This document shows, one piece after another, positions 28,848-37,803 of a stretch of DNA of 64,000 bases. The notes under the pieces were generated by a model that worked only from the letters and a program-made list of their open reading frames with translations, was not told the origin of the DNA and searched no databases. The stretch is from JAKFDI01 sp044508835 (GTDB lineage Bacteria > Pseudomonadota > Gammaproteobacteria > Burkholderiales > Burkholderiaceae_C), in contig JBIQHD010000012.1 in the NCBI GenBank assembly GCA_044508835.1, forward strand, positions 54,331 through 118,330, given 5' to 3'. Position numbers and translations under genes: made by a program. Within the stretch, counting starts at the first letter, position 1. Each line of letters opens with the position of its first letter.

Positions 28848-29612
28848 TTGGAAGCAAACACCATCTTCGGCGCAGCTTTCGATTCATACCTGCGCCTGGC
28901 CGGGTCCTCGCTGCCGTCCGGCGGCTTCACGGCCATGCAGCAGGCCGACGACGGGCCCCGGTCGTTCAAGATCCGCGCCGCCGACACCGCCGGCCACCGC
29001 AGCCACGCCAACATCCTGGTCAAGCGCCGCTACGAGTGGCGCGGCTACCGCAGCGTGTCGATTCCGGACGACCCGACGGGCCACCTCATCACGCTGAACG
29101 CGAGCGAGTCGGACTCGACGATCGGCACGATCACCATCGGGCTCGACGGCCCGCGGGGCCTGCTGGCCGAAGACGCCTTCCCCGAGGAGATCGCCGCGCT
29201 GCGCGCGACGGGCCAGCGGTTGTGCGAATTCACCAAGCTCGCGATGGACCCGACGACCGGCGCCAAGCAGGTGCTGGCCTCGCTGTTCCACGTGGCCTAC
29301 ATCGTCGCCCACCGCCTGCGCGGCTGCGACATGCTGGTGATGGAGGTGAACCCGCGCCACGTCGCCTACTACAGGCGCATGCTCGGCTGCAAGATCCTCG
29401 GGAAGGAGCGCACGAACCACCGCGTCAACGCCCCGGCGGTGCTGCTGTGCCTGGACTTCGCCTACACGCGCGAGCAGATCGGCCGCTTCGCGGGCCAGCC
29501 CGAGCGGGCCGCGACCGAGCGGACGCTGTATCCGTATTCGTTCTCGCTGGCCGAGGAAGCCGGCATCATCTGCCGGCTGCGCAACCTGGAGTGGCTCAGC
29601 ACGGGCTGGTAG
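28848..29612 (+). CDS. N-acyl amino acid synthase FeeM-type acyltransferase
   Basis: About 254 residues with a GNAT/autoinducer-synthase-like fold. HLITLNASESDSTIGTITIG, FTKLAMDPT and MLVMEVNPRHVAYYRRMLGC match the FeeM catalytic core family, in which the NP(R/K)H segment is strongly conserved. FeeM joins acyl-ACP to an amino acid. TTG 28848 with AGGA five bases upstream is preferred; GTG 28800 would add 16 residues. No signal peptide. It diverges from epsB, and acyltransferases of this type do occur in exosortase loci. The product, and whether it signals or modifies lipids, is unknown. Confidence 0.75.
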   Translation: MEANTIFGAAFDSYLRLAGSSLPSGGFTAMQQADDGPRSFKIRAADTAGHRSHANILVKRRYEWRGYRSVSIPDDPTGHLITLNASESDSTIGTITIGLDGPRGLLAEDAFPEEIAALRATGQRLCEFTKLAMDPTTGAKQVLASLFHVAYIVAHRLRGCDMLVMEVNPRHVAYYRRMLGCKILGKERTNHRVNAPAVLLCLDFAYTREQIGRFAGQPERAATERTLYPYSFSLAEEAGIICRLRNLEWLSTGW

Positions 29613-29633
29613 GCCCGCCCGGGCCGCCGGCCG

Positions 29634-30914
29634 TCAGAGCCGCCAGCCGCTGAGGCCGAGCGCGGCCACCGCCTGCGGATCGTGCGCCGACTTCACGTCG
29701 GTGAACACGCCGCCGGCCACCAGCTTCGACGCGAGCCGGGGCAGCCCCATCTGCGCATACTCGGCATGCGACACGGCAGCCACGAGCGCCTGGGCCGTCG
29801 GCAGATCGTCCCAGGCGGTGAGCTTCACGCCGTATTCGTGCTCGCACTCGGCGGATTCGGCCAGGGGATCGTGCACGTGCACCTTCACGCCGTAGCTCTG
29901 CAGCTCGCGCACGATGTCGATCACCTTGCTGTTGCGCAGGTCCGGGCAGTTCTCCTTGAAGGTCATGCCCAGCACGATCACGTCCGCGCCCTTGACCGGC
30001 AGGCCGTTGGCGATCATGCACTTGACGGTCTGCTCGGCGATGTACTTGCCCATGCCGTCGTTGATGCGCCGCCCGGCAAGAATCACCTGCGGGTGGTAGC
30101 CGACCAGCTCGGCCTTGTGCGTGAGGTAGTACGGGTCCACGCCGATGCAGTGGCCGCCCACCAGCCCCGGGCGGAAGGGCAGGAAGTTCCACTTGGTGCC
30201 CGCGGCCTTCAGCACCTCGAGCGTGTCGATGCCGATGCGGTGGAAGATCAGCGCCAGTTCGTTGACCAGCGCGATGTTCAGGTCGCGCTGCGTGTTCTCG
30301 ATCACCTTGGCGGCCTCGGCCACCTTGATGCTGCTGGCCGGATAGACGCCGGCGGTGATGACGGAGCCGTAGACCTCGGCCACCCTGGCGAGGGTGGCCG
30401 GCGTGTCGCCCGAGACCACCTTCGTGATCTTGGTGACGGTGCGCTCCTTGTCGCCGGGGTTGATGCGCTCGGGGCTATAGCCGACGAAGAAGTCTTCCTT
30501 CCACTTGAGCCCCGATTCGCGCTCCAGGATGGGGATGCAGACTTCCTCGGTCGCGCCGGGATAGACGGTCGACTCGTACACCACGGTGGCGCCGCGCTTG
30601 AGGTGGCGGCCCACGCTCTCGGAGCTCTTCACCAGGGGCGTGAAATCCGGCTTGTGGCCCTCGTCCACCGGCGTGGGCACGGCGACGACGACGAAGTCGG
30701 CCTCGCGCAGCACGGCCGGGTCGCTCGAGCAGCTGAGCATCGTCGCGGCACGCAGGTCGTCGCCGGACACTTCGCCGGTCGGGTCGACGAAGCGTGCGTA
30801 GCTCGCCACCTTCTCCCTGGAGAGATCGAAGCCGAGCGTGCGGTACTTCTTGCCGAACTCGACGGCCAGCGGCAAACCCACGTAGCCGAGCCCCACCACT
30901 GCAATCGTTGTCAT
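29634..30914 (-). CDS. tviB: UDP-N-acetyl-hexosamine 6-dehydrogenase (TviB/WbpA family)
   Basis: A 426-residue nucleotide-sugar dehydrogenase. NAD-binding GLGYVGLPLA opens the protein, ESTVYPGATEEVC lies mid-way and GGHCIGVDPYYL contains the catalytic Cys. The Vi-antigen-type TviB enzymes oxidise UDP-GlcNAc or UDP-GalNAc to the uronic acid; the substrate cannot be fixed here. ATG 30914 has GAGG eight bases upstream. It follows wecB by 49 nt, and with the epimerase gene it makes acidic amino-sugar precursors for the exopolysaccharide. Confidence 0.92.
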   Translation of the reverse strand: MTTIAVVGLGYVGLPLAVEFGKKYRTLGFDLSREKVASYARFVDPTGEVSGDDLRAATMLSCSSDPAVLREADFVVVAVPTPVDEGHKPDFTPLVKSSESVGRHLKRGATVVYESTVYPGATEEVCIPILERESGLKWKEDFFVGYSPERINPGDKERTVTKITKVVSGDTPATLARVAEVYGSVITAGVYPASSIKVAEAAKVIENTQRDLNIALVNELALIFHRIGIDTLEVLKAAGTKWNFLPFRPGLVGGHCIGVDPYYLTHKAELVGYHPQVILAGRRINDGMGKYIAEQTVKCMIANGLPVKGADVIVLGMTFKENCPDLRNSKVIDIVRELQSYGVKVHVHDPLAESAECEHEYGVKLTAWDDLPTAQALVAAVSHAEYAQMGLPRLASKLVAGGVFTDVKSAHDPQAVAALGLSGWRL

Positions 30915-30963
30915 CTTTGCTGCCTCTTCGCCTGAGCGGCGGTTGGTTGACTGCGACCCGCGC

Positions 30964-32064
30964 TCAGGCGAGTTCGCGAACGAGGATGTCGACGATGCGC
31001 TGCGCCGCCGCACCGTCCCACAGCGCCGGCCGCCGGCCGCGCTTGCCGCGCCCGGCGATGGCCTCGCGCGCCGCGGCGATCACCGCCTGCGGGTCGGTGC
31101 CGGCGAGCACGTTGGTGCCTTCGTCGACGGTGACCGGCCGCTCGGTGTTCTCGCGGATCGTCACGCAGGGCACGCCGAGCGCCGTGGTCTCTTCCTGCAG
31201 GCCGCCGCTGTCGGTGAGCACCACCGCGGCGTCCTTCCACAGATGCAGGAACGACATGTAGGGCTGCGGCCCCATCAGCTCGACGTTCGGGCCGAGGTCG
31301 ACGCCGAAGCGCTCGATGTTGGCGCGGGTGCGCGGATGCACCGGGAAGGCGAGCGGCAGGTCGCGCGCGATCTCGGCCAGTGCCTGCCCGACGCGCCGCA
31401 GCGCCTCTTCGCTGTCGACGTTGGACGGCCGGTGCAGCGTGACCACGCCGTAGCGGGCGTGGCGCCGCTTGAAGGCGTCGCTTTCCAGGCCGGAGGTGTC
31501 CATGCCGGCCAGCTTGCCGGCCTGGAACAGCACGTTGTCGACCATCACGTGGCCGACGTCGTGCACGTGCTCGGCATGCCCTTCGCGCGCCAGGTGCGAG
31601 ACCCCGCTCGGCTCGGTGACGAAGAACCAGTCGGAGATGGCGTCGGTGACGAGGCGGTTGATCTCCTCGGGCATGCTGCGGTCGCCGCTGCGCAGGCCGG
31701 CCTCGACGTGGGCCACCGGGATGCACAGCTTCTTGGCGACGATGGAGCAGGCGAGCGTGGAGTTCACGTCGCCCACCACCAGCACGGCGTCGGGGCGAGA
31801 GGCCTGGCACAGCTCCTCGAAGGCCAGCATGATCTTGGCCGTCTGCTGCGCGTGCGAGCCGCCGCCGGCGCCCAGGCGCACGTCGGGCTGCGGGATGCCG
31901 AGCTCCTCGAAGAACACGTCGTTCATGTCCCGGTCGTAGTGCTGGCCGGTGTGGACGATCTTCCAGTCGAGCCGGCCGTCGGCCTGCAGCGCGCGCACGA
32001 TGGGCGCGATCTTCATGAAGTTGGGGCGCGCCCCGGCGACGAGGTAAATGCAGCGGCGGGGCAT
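30964..32064 (-). CDS. wecB: UDP-N-acetylglucosamine 2-epimerase (non-hydrolysing)
   Basis: A 366-residue protein that interconverts UDP-GlcNAc and UDP-ManNAc. GARPNFMKIAPI at the N-terminus, HTGQHYDRDM, GDVNSTLA and VEAGLRSGDRSMPEEINR are diagnostic, and TDSGGLQEE and RENTERP complete the set. It starts 1 nt after the epimerase stop, so it is cotranscribed with it. With the TviB-like enzyme it could provide ManNAcA, or it may act independently. Confidence 0.94.
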   Translation of the reverse strand: MPRRCIYLVAGARPNFMKIAPIVRALQADGRLDWKIVHTGQHYDRDMNDVFFEELGIPQPDVRLGAGGGSHAQQTAKIMLAFEELCQASRPDAVLVVGDVNSTLACSIVAKKLCIPVAHVEAGLRSGDRSMPEEINRLVTDAISDWFFVTEPSGVSHLAREGHAEHVHDVGHVMVDNVLFQAGKLAGMDTSGLESDAFKRRHARYGVVTLHRPSNVDSEEALRRVGQALAEIARDLPLAFPVHPRTRANIERFGVDLGPNVELMGPQPYMSFLHLWKDAAVVLTDSGGLQEETTALGVPCVTIRENTERPVTVDEGTNVLAGTDPQAVIAAAREAIAGRGKRGRRPALWDGAAAQRIVDILVRELA

Positions 32065-32065
32065 T

Positions 32066-33073
32066 TCAGACTTTGTAGTAGTCGCGGTACCAGCGCACGA
32101 AGCGGGACACGCCCGTGGCGACCGACGTGGCCGGCTTGAAATCGGTCCACTGCGTGAGCGCGCTCACATCGGCATGCGTGGCCGGCACGTCGCCCGGCTG
32201 CATCGGCCGCAGGTTCTTCTGCGCCTTGATGCCGAGCTCGTTCTCGATCGCCTCGACGAAGGCCATCAGCTCCACCGGCCCCTGGTTGCCGATGTTGAAG
32301 ACGCGGAACGGCGCCCACGAACGCGCCGGGTCGGGGCTGGCGGCGTCGAAGCCCGCGTCGGGCTCGGCCGGCCGGTCGAGCACGCGCAGCACGCCTTCGA
32401 CGATGTCGTCGACGTAGGTGAAGTCGCGCTGCATGCGGCCTTCGTTGAAGACCTCGATCGGGCGGCCTTCGAGCATGGCCTTGGTGAACAGGAACAGCGC
32501 CATGTCCGGGCGCCCCCACGGCCCGTAGACCGTGAAGAAGCGCAGGCCGGTGGTCGGCAGGCCGTAGAGGTGGCTGTAGGTGTGCGCCATCAGCTCGTTG
32601 GCCTTCTTGGTGGCCGCGTACAGGCTCACCGGATGGTCGACGCTGTCGTGCTCGGCGAACGGCATGCGGGTGTTGCCGCCGTACACGCTGGAGCTGGAGG
32701 CGTAGGCCAGGTGCTGCACCCCGTTGTGGCGGCAGCCCTCGAGGATGTTGACGAAGCCGACGATGTTGCTGTCGACGTAGGCGTGCGGGTTCTGCAGCGA
32801 GTAGCGCACGCCGGCCTGCGCGGCGAGGTGGATGACGCGGTCGAACTTCTCGGCGGCGAACAGCTGCGCCATGCCGGGGCGGTCGGCCACGTCGAGCTGC
32901 ACGAAGCGGAAGGCCGGGTGGCCCTGCAGCCGCGCGAGCCGGTCGCGCTTGAGCTGCACGCTGTAGTAGTCGTTGAGGTTGTCCAGGCCGACGACTTCAT
33001 CGCCGCGTTCCAGCAGCCGCAGGGACGCCGTCATGCCGATGAAGCCCGCGGCGCCGGTGACAAGAATCTTCAT
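32066..33073 (-). CDS. NAD-dependent epimerase, UDP-glucuronate 4-epimerase type
   Basis: A 335-residue short-chain dehydrogenase-type epimerase. TGAAGFIGM is the nucleotide-binding loop, SSSSVYGGN and YAATKKANE give the Ser and YxxxK catalytic pair, and [13 protein letters not shown] is the typical UDP-glucuronate epimerase signature. No UDP-glucose dehydrogenase is seen in this window. The first ATG (33073) is used because the longer frame upstream is noise. It heads a three-gene precursor operon with wecB and tviB. Confidence 0.88.
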   Translation of the reverse strand: MKILVTGAAGFIGMTASLRLLERGDEVVGLDNLNDYYSVQLKRDRLARLQGHPAFRFVQLDVADRPGMAQLFAAEKFDRVIHLAAQAGVRYSLQNPHAYVDSNIVGFVNILEGCRHNGVQHLAYASSSSVYGGNTRMPFAEHDSVDHPVSLYAATKKANELMAHTYSHLYGLPTTGLRFFTVYGPWGRPDMALFLFTKAMLEGRPIEVFNEGRMQRDFTYVDDIVEGVLRVLDRPAEPDAGFDAASPDPARSWAPFRVFNIGNQGPVELMAFVEAIENELGIKAQKNLRPMQPGDVPATHADVSALTQWTDFKPATSVATGVSRFVRWYRDYYKV

Positions 33074-33271
33074 GCGTCGCCAGTACTTCGGTGTTCGTGG
33101 GAGGTGGGGAGTGGGGCGGGCGCCGCTTCGTTCGGGGCGCCGGGCCGCAAGGATGATAGCGGCCGACCCCCGCGCCACCCATCCACGGGACAGGGGGGAC
33201 CCCCGGTCGAATGCGTGACGATTTAACGGGCGCGCGCAGCGCCGCGGGACGTCCGGCGCAGGCGCCGTTCC

Positions 33272-33277
33272 TAGAAT
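33272..33277 (+). promoter_or_regulatory. -10 element of an apparently leaderless phosphatase gene
   Basis: TAGAAT, 8 bases ahead of the ATG at 33286, so transcription would start at or next to the start codon. The -35 is weak. No Shine-Dalgarno sequence precedes the ATG. Confidence 0.4.
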
Positions 33278-33285
33278 CGCCGCCC

Positions 33286-33765
33286 ATGGCAAGGGTTGTG
33301 GTGGTCTGCATGGCGAACGTGTGCCGCTCGCCGATGGCGCAGTCGGTGCTGCGGCAGATGGCGGCGCACCAGCGCATGTCGCGGCGGCTGGAGGTCGGCT
33401 CCGCCGGCGTTCGCGTCTCGTGGCCGGGCGCCCGCATCGACCCGCGCGCAGAGGCCGCGCTGCGCCGCGCCGGCTACGCCTGCGCGCCCTCGCGCTCGCA
33501 GCAGATCGCCGCCGCGGACTTCGAGCGCCTGGACCTCGCGCTGGCGATGGACCCCTCGAACCTCGACGCGCTGCGCGCGCTGTGCCCGCCCGAGCATGCG
33601 CACAAGCTGCGCCTGTTCCTCGACTTCGCGCCCGGGCTGCAGGGCCAGGCCGTGCCGGACCCGTACTACGGCGACGCGCGCGGCTTCGACAACGTGCTCG
33701 CGCTGTGCGAGGCCGGCGCGCGCGGGCTGCTCGCCGCCCTGGCGCGCGACGGCGCGCTCAGCTGA
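33286..33765 (+). CDS. Low-molecular-weight protein tyrosine phosphatase (Wzb-like)
   Basis: A 159-residue phosphatase. The P-loop is CMANVCRS with Cys8 and Arg14 (C-X5-R), and DPYYG near the C-terminus supplies the general-acid Asp. Such enzymes dephosphorylate BY-kinases. It lies divergent from the precursor operon, 21 kb from the XrtA tyrosine kinase. This fits a Wzb/Wzc-like pair but is not proof. The start was set by the P-loop position near the N-terminus, excluding 25 extra upstream codons. The end overlaps the next, convergent gene by 8 nt. Confidence 0.92.
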   Translation: MARVVVVCMANVCRSPMAQSVLRQMAAHQRMSRRLEVGSAGVRVSWPGARIDPRAEAALRRAGYACAPSRSQQIAAADFERLDLALAMDPSNLDALRALCPPEHAHKLRLFLDFAPGLQGQAVPDPYYGDARGFDNVLALCEAGARGLLAALARDGALS

Positions 33766-34222
33766 CCGCCCGGCCGACGACGGCGATGGCGTAGACCGCC
33801 ACGCCCAGCCCGAGGTTGACGGCGACGAGCCGGCGGATCTCGCCCAGCCGGGCGGCGGCCGTCTTCCAGTCGGACGCGGCCACCGCCCGCTGCAGCCCCG
33901 GCAGCGGCCGCCTGCGCGCGTGGTCGAAGACGCCGGCCATCACCACCGCCACGCCGAACATGGCGTAGATGCGCCAGTGCACGCCGGCCGGGCCGCCGAG
34001 CAGGAAGTACATCGCGATCCCGCTCGCGAAGAGGACGGCCAGCGCCGCCTGCACGCCGCGGAAGAAGCGCGTGAGCGCGCTCGACATGAACGCGAGGCGC
34101 GCCGGCGGCTCGAGCACCGCCGCGGCGGCGGTGCGCGCGGCGAAGTACATCGCCGCCATGCCGCCCACCCAGAAGGTGGCGGCGAGCAGGTGCAGGGCCA
34201 GCAGGAGGACGTGGAGCAGCAT
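33758..34222 (-). CDS. Small integral membrane protein, CopD-like
   Basis: A 154-residue protein with four predicted membrane helices. HLLAATFWVGGMAAMYF (His-x8-G-G) resembles the heme/copper-associated HxxxxxxxxG pattern of CopD-like domains, and RIYAMFGVAVVMAG follows. There is no signal peptide beyond the first helix. It is seven bases from the slipin gene and may be cotranscribed with it. Copper-related function is only a family inference. Confidence 0.7.
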   Translation of the reverse strand: MLLHVLLLALHLLAATFWVGGMAAMYFAARTAAAAVLEPPARLAFMSSALTRFFRGVQAALAVLFASGIAMYFLLGGPAGVHWRIYAMFGVAVVMAGVFDHARRRPLPGLQRAVAASDWKTAAARLGEIRRLVAVNLGLGVAVYAIAVVGRAVS

Positions 34223-34229
34223 GGACGTG

Positions 34230-35003
34230 TCAGCCCGGCGGCTCCCGGTCGCGCCGCCCGAGCAGCGCGCCCAGCAGGTCCAGCGGCAGCGGCAGCACCA
34301 CCGTCGAGGCCCGGTCGCCGGCCACCTGCGTCATGGTCTGCAGGTAGCGCAGCTGCATCGCCTCGGGCTGCTGCGCCAGCATCCGCGCCGCCTCCAGCAG
34401 CGCCGCCGCGGCCTGCTTCTCGCCTTCGGCATGGATCACCTTGGCGCGGCGCTCGCGTTCGGCCTCGGCCTGGCGGGCGATGGCGCGCACCATGGACTCG
34501 TCGATGTCGATGTGCTTGATCTCCACGTTCGCCACCTTGATGCCCCACGAGGCCGTCTGCTCGTCGAGGATGCGCTGCACGTCCAGGTTCAGGCGCTCGC
34601 GCTCGGCCAGCATGTCGTCGAGCTCGTGCTTGCCGAGCACCACGCGCAGCGTCGTCTGCGCGAGCTGGCTGGTGGCGTCGAGGTAGCGCTCGACGGCGAT
34701 GATGGCGTTCTTCGGGTCGACCACGCGGAAGAAGACGACCGCGTTCACCTTCACCGAGACGTTGTCGCGCGAGATCACGTCCTGCGGCGGCACGTCCATC
34801 GTCACCACGCGCAGGTCCACGCGCACCATCTGCTGCAGGCCGGGGATCACCACCACCAGGCCCGGCCCCTTCACGCGCCAGAAGCGCCCGAGCTGGAACA
34901 CCACGCCGCGCTCGTACTCGCGCAGCACGCGCAGCGACATGAAGAGCAGCACGAGCACCGGCAGCAGCAGCACGCCGAAGCCGAGGTTCAGGTCGAAGAT
35001 CAT
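34230..35003 (-). CDS. Slipin family protein (SPFH/stomatin)
   Basis: A 257-residue membrane-anchored SPFH protein. A single N-terminal helix ([13 protein letters not shown]) is followed by [21 protein letters not shown], which is close to the slipin consensus, and a helical C-terminal domain with [25 protein letters not shown]. It makes a stable partnership with the NfeD-type protein encoded just upstream. It likely organises membrane microdomains. Confidence 0.93.
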   Translation of the reverse strand: MIFDLNLGFGVLLLPVLVLLFMSLRVLREYERGVVFQLGRFWRVKGPGLVVVIPGLQQMVRVDLRVVTMDVPPQDVISRDNVSVKVNAVVFFRVVDPKNAIIAVERYLDATSQLAQTTLRVVLGKHELDDMLAERERLNLDVQRILDEQTASWGIKVANVEIKHIDIDESMVRAIARQAEAERERRAKVIHAEGEKQAAAALLEAARMLAQQPEAMQLRYLQTMTQVAGDRASTVVLPLPLDLLGALLGRRDREPPG

Positions 35004-36406
35004 GGGGACCTCTCGTTGGTGGTGGCCGCGGGGGGCGCGGCGGACGCGGGATCGGCCGACACGTCGAGCGTGAGCCCGTGCACGGCCCGCACGCGCACGC
35101 GCTGGCCGGGCGCGAGCGGCGCGTCGGCCCTGACACGCCAGCGCTCGCCGCGCACCAGCGCCCAGGCGCCGTCGGGCTCGACGGCGACGACTTCGCCCTG
35201 CGCGCCCACCCAGTCGTCCATGCCGCCCTGCACGGGCCGGCGCCGCGCGCGCAGCGCCATGCCGCCGCCCAGCACGGTGAACAGGGCGGAGGCCGCCCCC
35301 AGCCCGAGCACCAGCGGCAGCGGCACGCCGTAGCCCGGCAGCTCGCTGTCGATCAGCAGGATGCCGCCGGCCACGAAGGCGATGAAGCCGCCCACGCCGA
35401 GCACGCCGAAGGTGGGCGAGACGACCTCGGCGGCGAGCAGCGCGATGCCGAGCAGCACCAGCGCGAGGCCGGCGTAGTTGATCGGCAGCAGCTGCAGCGC
35501 GAAGAAGGCGAGCAGCAGGCAGATCGCCCCCACCACGCCCGCCACGCCGAAGCCGGGCGAGGAGAACTCGAACATCAGCCCGTAGATGCCGATCGTCATC
35601 AGGATGAGCGCGAAGCTCGGGTTGGCGATCACCGCCAGCAGCCGGTGGCGCCAGCCGGGCAGGTGCAGCTCGTGCGCCGCGCCGCGCGTGGCGAGCGCCA
35701 CCTCGCCGGCGGACGTGCGCACCGTGCGGCCGTCGACGCGGGCCAGCAGGTCGGGCACGCCGCTCGCGACCACGTCGATCACGCGCTGCTCCAGCGCCTC
35801 CTCGGCCGTGAGGCTCACTGCCTCGCGCACGGCACGCTCGGCCCAGTCGGCGTTGCGCCCGCGCTGCTGGGCCAGGCCGCGGATGAAGGCGGCCGCGTCG
35901 TTCACGCGCTTGGCCGCCATCGCGTCGCCCGGCGGCTCGCCGCGCTGCGGCGCGGAACCGGGCCGGGCCGGCGGCTCCCCGCCCGGCATGCCGATGGCCA
36001 CCGGCGTGGCCGCGCCCAGCGTGGTGGCCGGCGCCATGGCGGCGATGTGGCTGGCGTAGAGGATGTAGGTGCCGGCGCTCGCGGCGCGCGCACCCTCGGG
36101 CGTCACGTAGGTCGCCACCGGCACGGGCGAGGCGAGGATGGCCTGGATGATCTGCCGCATCGAGCCGTCGAGCCCGCCCGGCGTGTCGAGTTCGATCACC
36201 ACCAGCGCCGCGCCGGCCTCGCGGGCCTTCTCCAGTCCGCGCACGACGTAGTCGGCGCTCGCCGGGCCGATGGCGTCCTGCACGCGCAGCACGCTCACGG
36301 GCGCCGCGGCGGCCGCCCCGCCGCAGGCCAGCGCCAGCCACAGCGCGGCAAGCCAGCACAGGCAGGCGCGGCCGTTTCGGGGGGCATGGGCGGAATGGGG
36401 GCGCAT
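35000..36406 (-). CDS. NfeD family membrane-bound serine protease
   Basis: A 468-residue long-form NfeD with a ClpP-like domain. A signal peptide (ending AAAAA, near 35) leads into [15 protein letters not shown] and [16 protein letters not shown], where the Ser in the ASAGT motif is the nucleophile; [15 protein letters not shown] supplies the usual Lys. Four to five membrane helices follow and the NfeD OB-fold tail ends the protein. Its stop overlaps the slipin start (ATGA). The start is set at ATG 36406 rather than 36439 because the leader fits a signal peptide. Confidence 0.92.
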   Translation of the reverse strand: MRPHSAHAPRNGRACLCWLAALWLALACGGAAAAAPVSVLRVQDAIGPASADYVVRGLEKAREAGAALVVIELDTPGGLDGSMRQIIQAILASPVPVATYVTPEGARAASAGTYILYASHIAAMAPATTLGAATPVAIGMPGGEPPARPGSAPQRGEPPGDAMAAKRVNDAAAFIRGLAQQRGRNADWAERAVREAVSLTAEEALEQRVIDVVASGVPDLLARVDGRTVRTSAGEVALATRGAAHELHLPGWRHRLLAVIANPSFALILMTIGIYGLMFEFSSPGFGVAGVVGAICLLLAFFALQLLPINYAGLALVLLGIALLAAEVVSPTFGVLGVGGFIAFVAGGILLIDSELPGYGVPLPLVLGLGAASALFTVLGGGMALRARRRPVQGGMDDWVGAQGEVVAVEPDGAWALVRGERWRVRADAPLAPGQRVRVRAVHGLTLDVSADPASAAPPAATTNERSP

Positions 36407-36531
36407 GGCGGGGTTCGGGTCGACCGCCCCAGTGTGCAACCGATGCGCCGCCCGCGCACGCGAGCGGTTTCCCCGGCCGGCCGCGCGCGTTCGGTAACAA
36501 CCTCGCGGGCGGACGACGCTAGCCTGACCCC

Positions 36532-37767
36532 ATGACCGGCCGCCCCCTCCTCCGCCCCGTCTTTCCGCCCCCCGCCGCCCGCCGGACGCTCCGCGCGTCG
36601 CTCGCCGCCGGCGCCCTCGCGCTGCTGTGCGCTGCGTCCGCCCACGCCACGGCGCCGGAACGCGCCCCGCAGCCCCGGGACGACGCCGTCGAAGCCCTGC
36701 CCTTCGCCGGCACCTTCGAGCTGCCGTGGGGCATGGGCTTCCTCCCCGACGGCAAGGTGCTGGTCACCGAGCGCCCCGGCCGGCTGCGGCTGGTCAGCGC
36801 CGACGGCAGCCGCGTCTCGGCCCCGATCCGCGGCCTGCCGAAGGTGGATTTCCGCGACCACGGCGGCCTGCTGGACGTGAGCGTCGACCCCGGCTTCGCC
36901 GCGAACCGGCAGATCTTCTTCAGCTACACGGCCCGGAGCCCGAGCGTGCCGTCGCACAACGCCCTGACGGTGGCGAGCGCGCGCCTGAGCAGCGACGGCC
37001 GCCACCTGAGCCGCGTGCGCGTGCTGTTCCGCCAGGCGCCCGCCGTCGCGTCCGGCGAGAACCTCGGCGGGCGCCTGGCAGTGAGCGGGGACGGCCACCT
37101 CTTCATCACCGTGGGCGACCGCCGCGAGCCGGCCGAGCGCGTGCTGGCGCAGAGCCTCGCGCACCACCACGGCAAGACCGTGCGCCTGCGCACCGACGGC
37201 CGCGTGCCGCGCGACAACCCCTTCGCCGGCACGCCCGGCGCGCATGCCGACATCTGGACGCTCGGCCACCGCAACCCGCAGGGCGCCTTCGTCCATCCGC
37301 GCACCGGCGAGCTGTGGGTCGCCGAGCACGGACCCTTCGGCGGCGACGAGATCAACATCGCGCGCAAGGGGCTCAACTTCGGCTGGCCGGTGGTGAGCTT
37401 CGGCTGCGAGTACGACGACTGCGCCCCCATCGGCGTGGGCACCGCGGCGCCGGGCATGGCGCCGCCGCTGGCGTGGTGGGGCCGCCCCGGCATCGCGCCG
37501 AGCAACCTGCTCGTCTACACCGGCACGCGGCTGCCGCATTGGCGCGGCGACCTGTTCGTCGGCTCGCTCGCGGGCATGGCGCTGTGGCGCCTGCACCTCG
37601 GCGAGGTGCAGGGCGAGCCGCGCGTGCTGAGCCGCGAGCCGCTCTTCGCCGAGCTCGGCGAGCGCATCCGCGACGTGCAGCAGGCGCCCGACGGCACGCT
37701 GCACCTGCTCACCGACGGCGGCAGCGGGCGCATCCTGCGCGTCGACCGCCGGCCGCTGGCGCTCTGA
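36532..37767 (+). CDS. Soluble PQQ-dependent aldose sugar dehydrogenase-like protein
   Basis: A 411-residue periplasmic six-bladed propeller enzyme (YliI/Asd type). A signal peptide (residues 1-39, AHA-T) precedes LPWGMGFLPDGKVLVTERPGR, which opens the propeller. HHGKTVRLRTDG, LGHRNPQG (His) and EHGPFGGDEINI (Glu-His) are the conserved PQQ/calcium-binding segments. It oxidises aldoses or related sugars; the natural substrate is not known. It diverges from nfeD and converges on dctP. Confidence 0.9.
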   Translation: MTGRPLLRPVFPPPAARRTLRASLAAGALALLCAASAHATAPERAPQPRDDAVEALPFAGTFELPWGMGFLPDGKVLVTERPGRLRLVSADGSRVSAPIRGLPKVDFRDHGGLLDVSVDPGFAANRQIFFSYTARSPSVPSHNALTVASARLSSDGRHLSRVRVLFRQAPAVASGENLGGRLAVSGDGHLFITVGDRREPAERVLAQSLAHHHGKTVRLRTDGRVPRDNPFAGTPGAHADIWTLGHRNPQGAFVHPRTGELWVAEHGPFGGDEINIARKGLNFGWPVVSFGCEYDDCAPIGVGTAAPGMAPPLAWWGRPGIAPSNLLVYTGTRLPHWRGDLFVGSLAGMALWRLHLGEVQGEPRVLSREPLFAELGERIRDVQQAPDGTLHLLTDGGSGRILRVDRRPLAL

Positions 37768-37789
37768 CGCCGCCGGCTCCGGCGGCGTC
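37766..37789. terminator. Bidirectional hairpin between convergent genes
   Basis: A perfect GACGCCGCCGG/CCGGCGGCGTC stem of 10-11 bp with a tight GCTC loop. It starts on the sugar dehydrogenase stop codon. There is no T-tract, so it may act with Rho or slow exonucleases. Confidence 0.45.
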
Positions 37790-37803
37790 CGGCCTCCCGG
37801 CGT

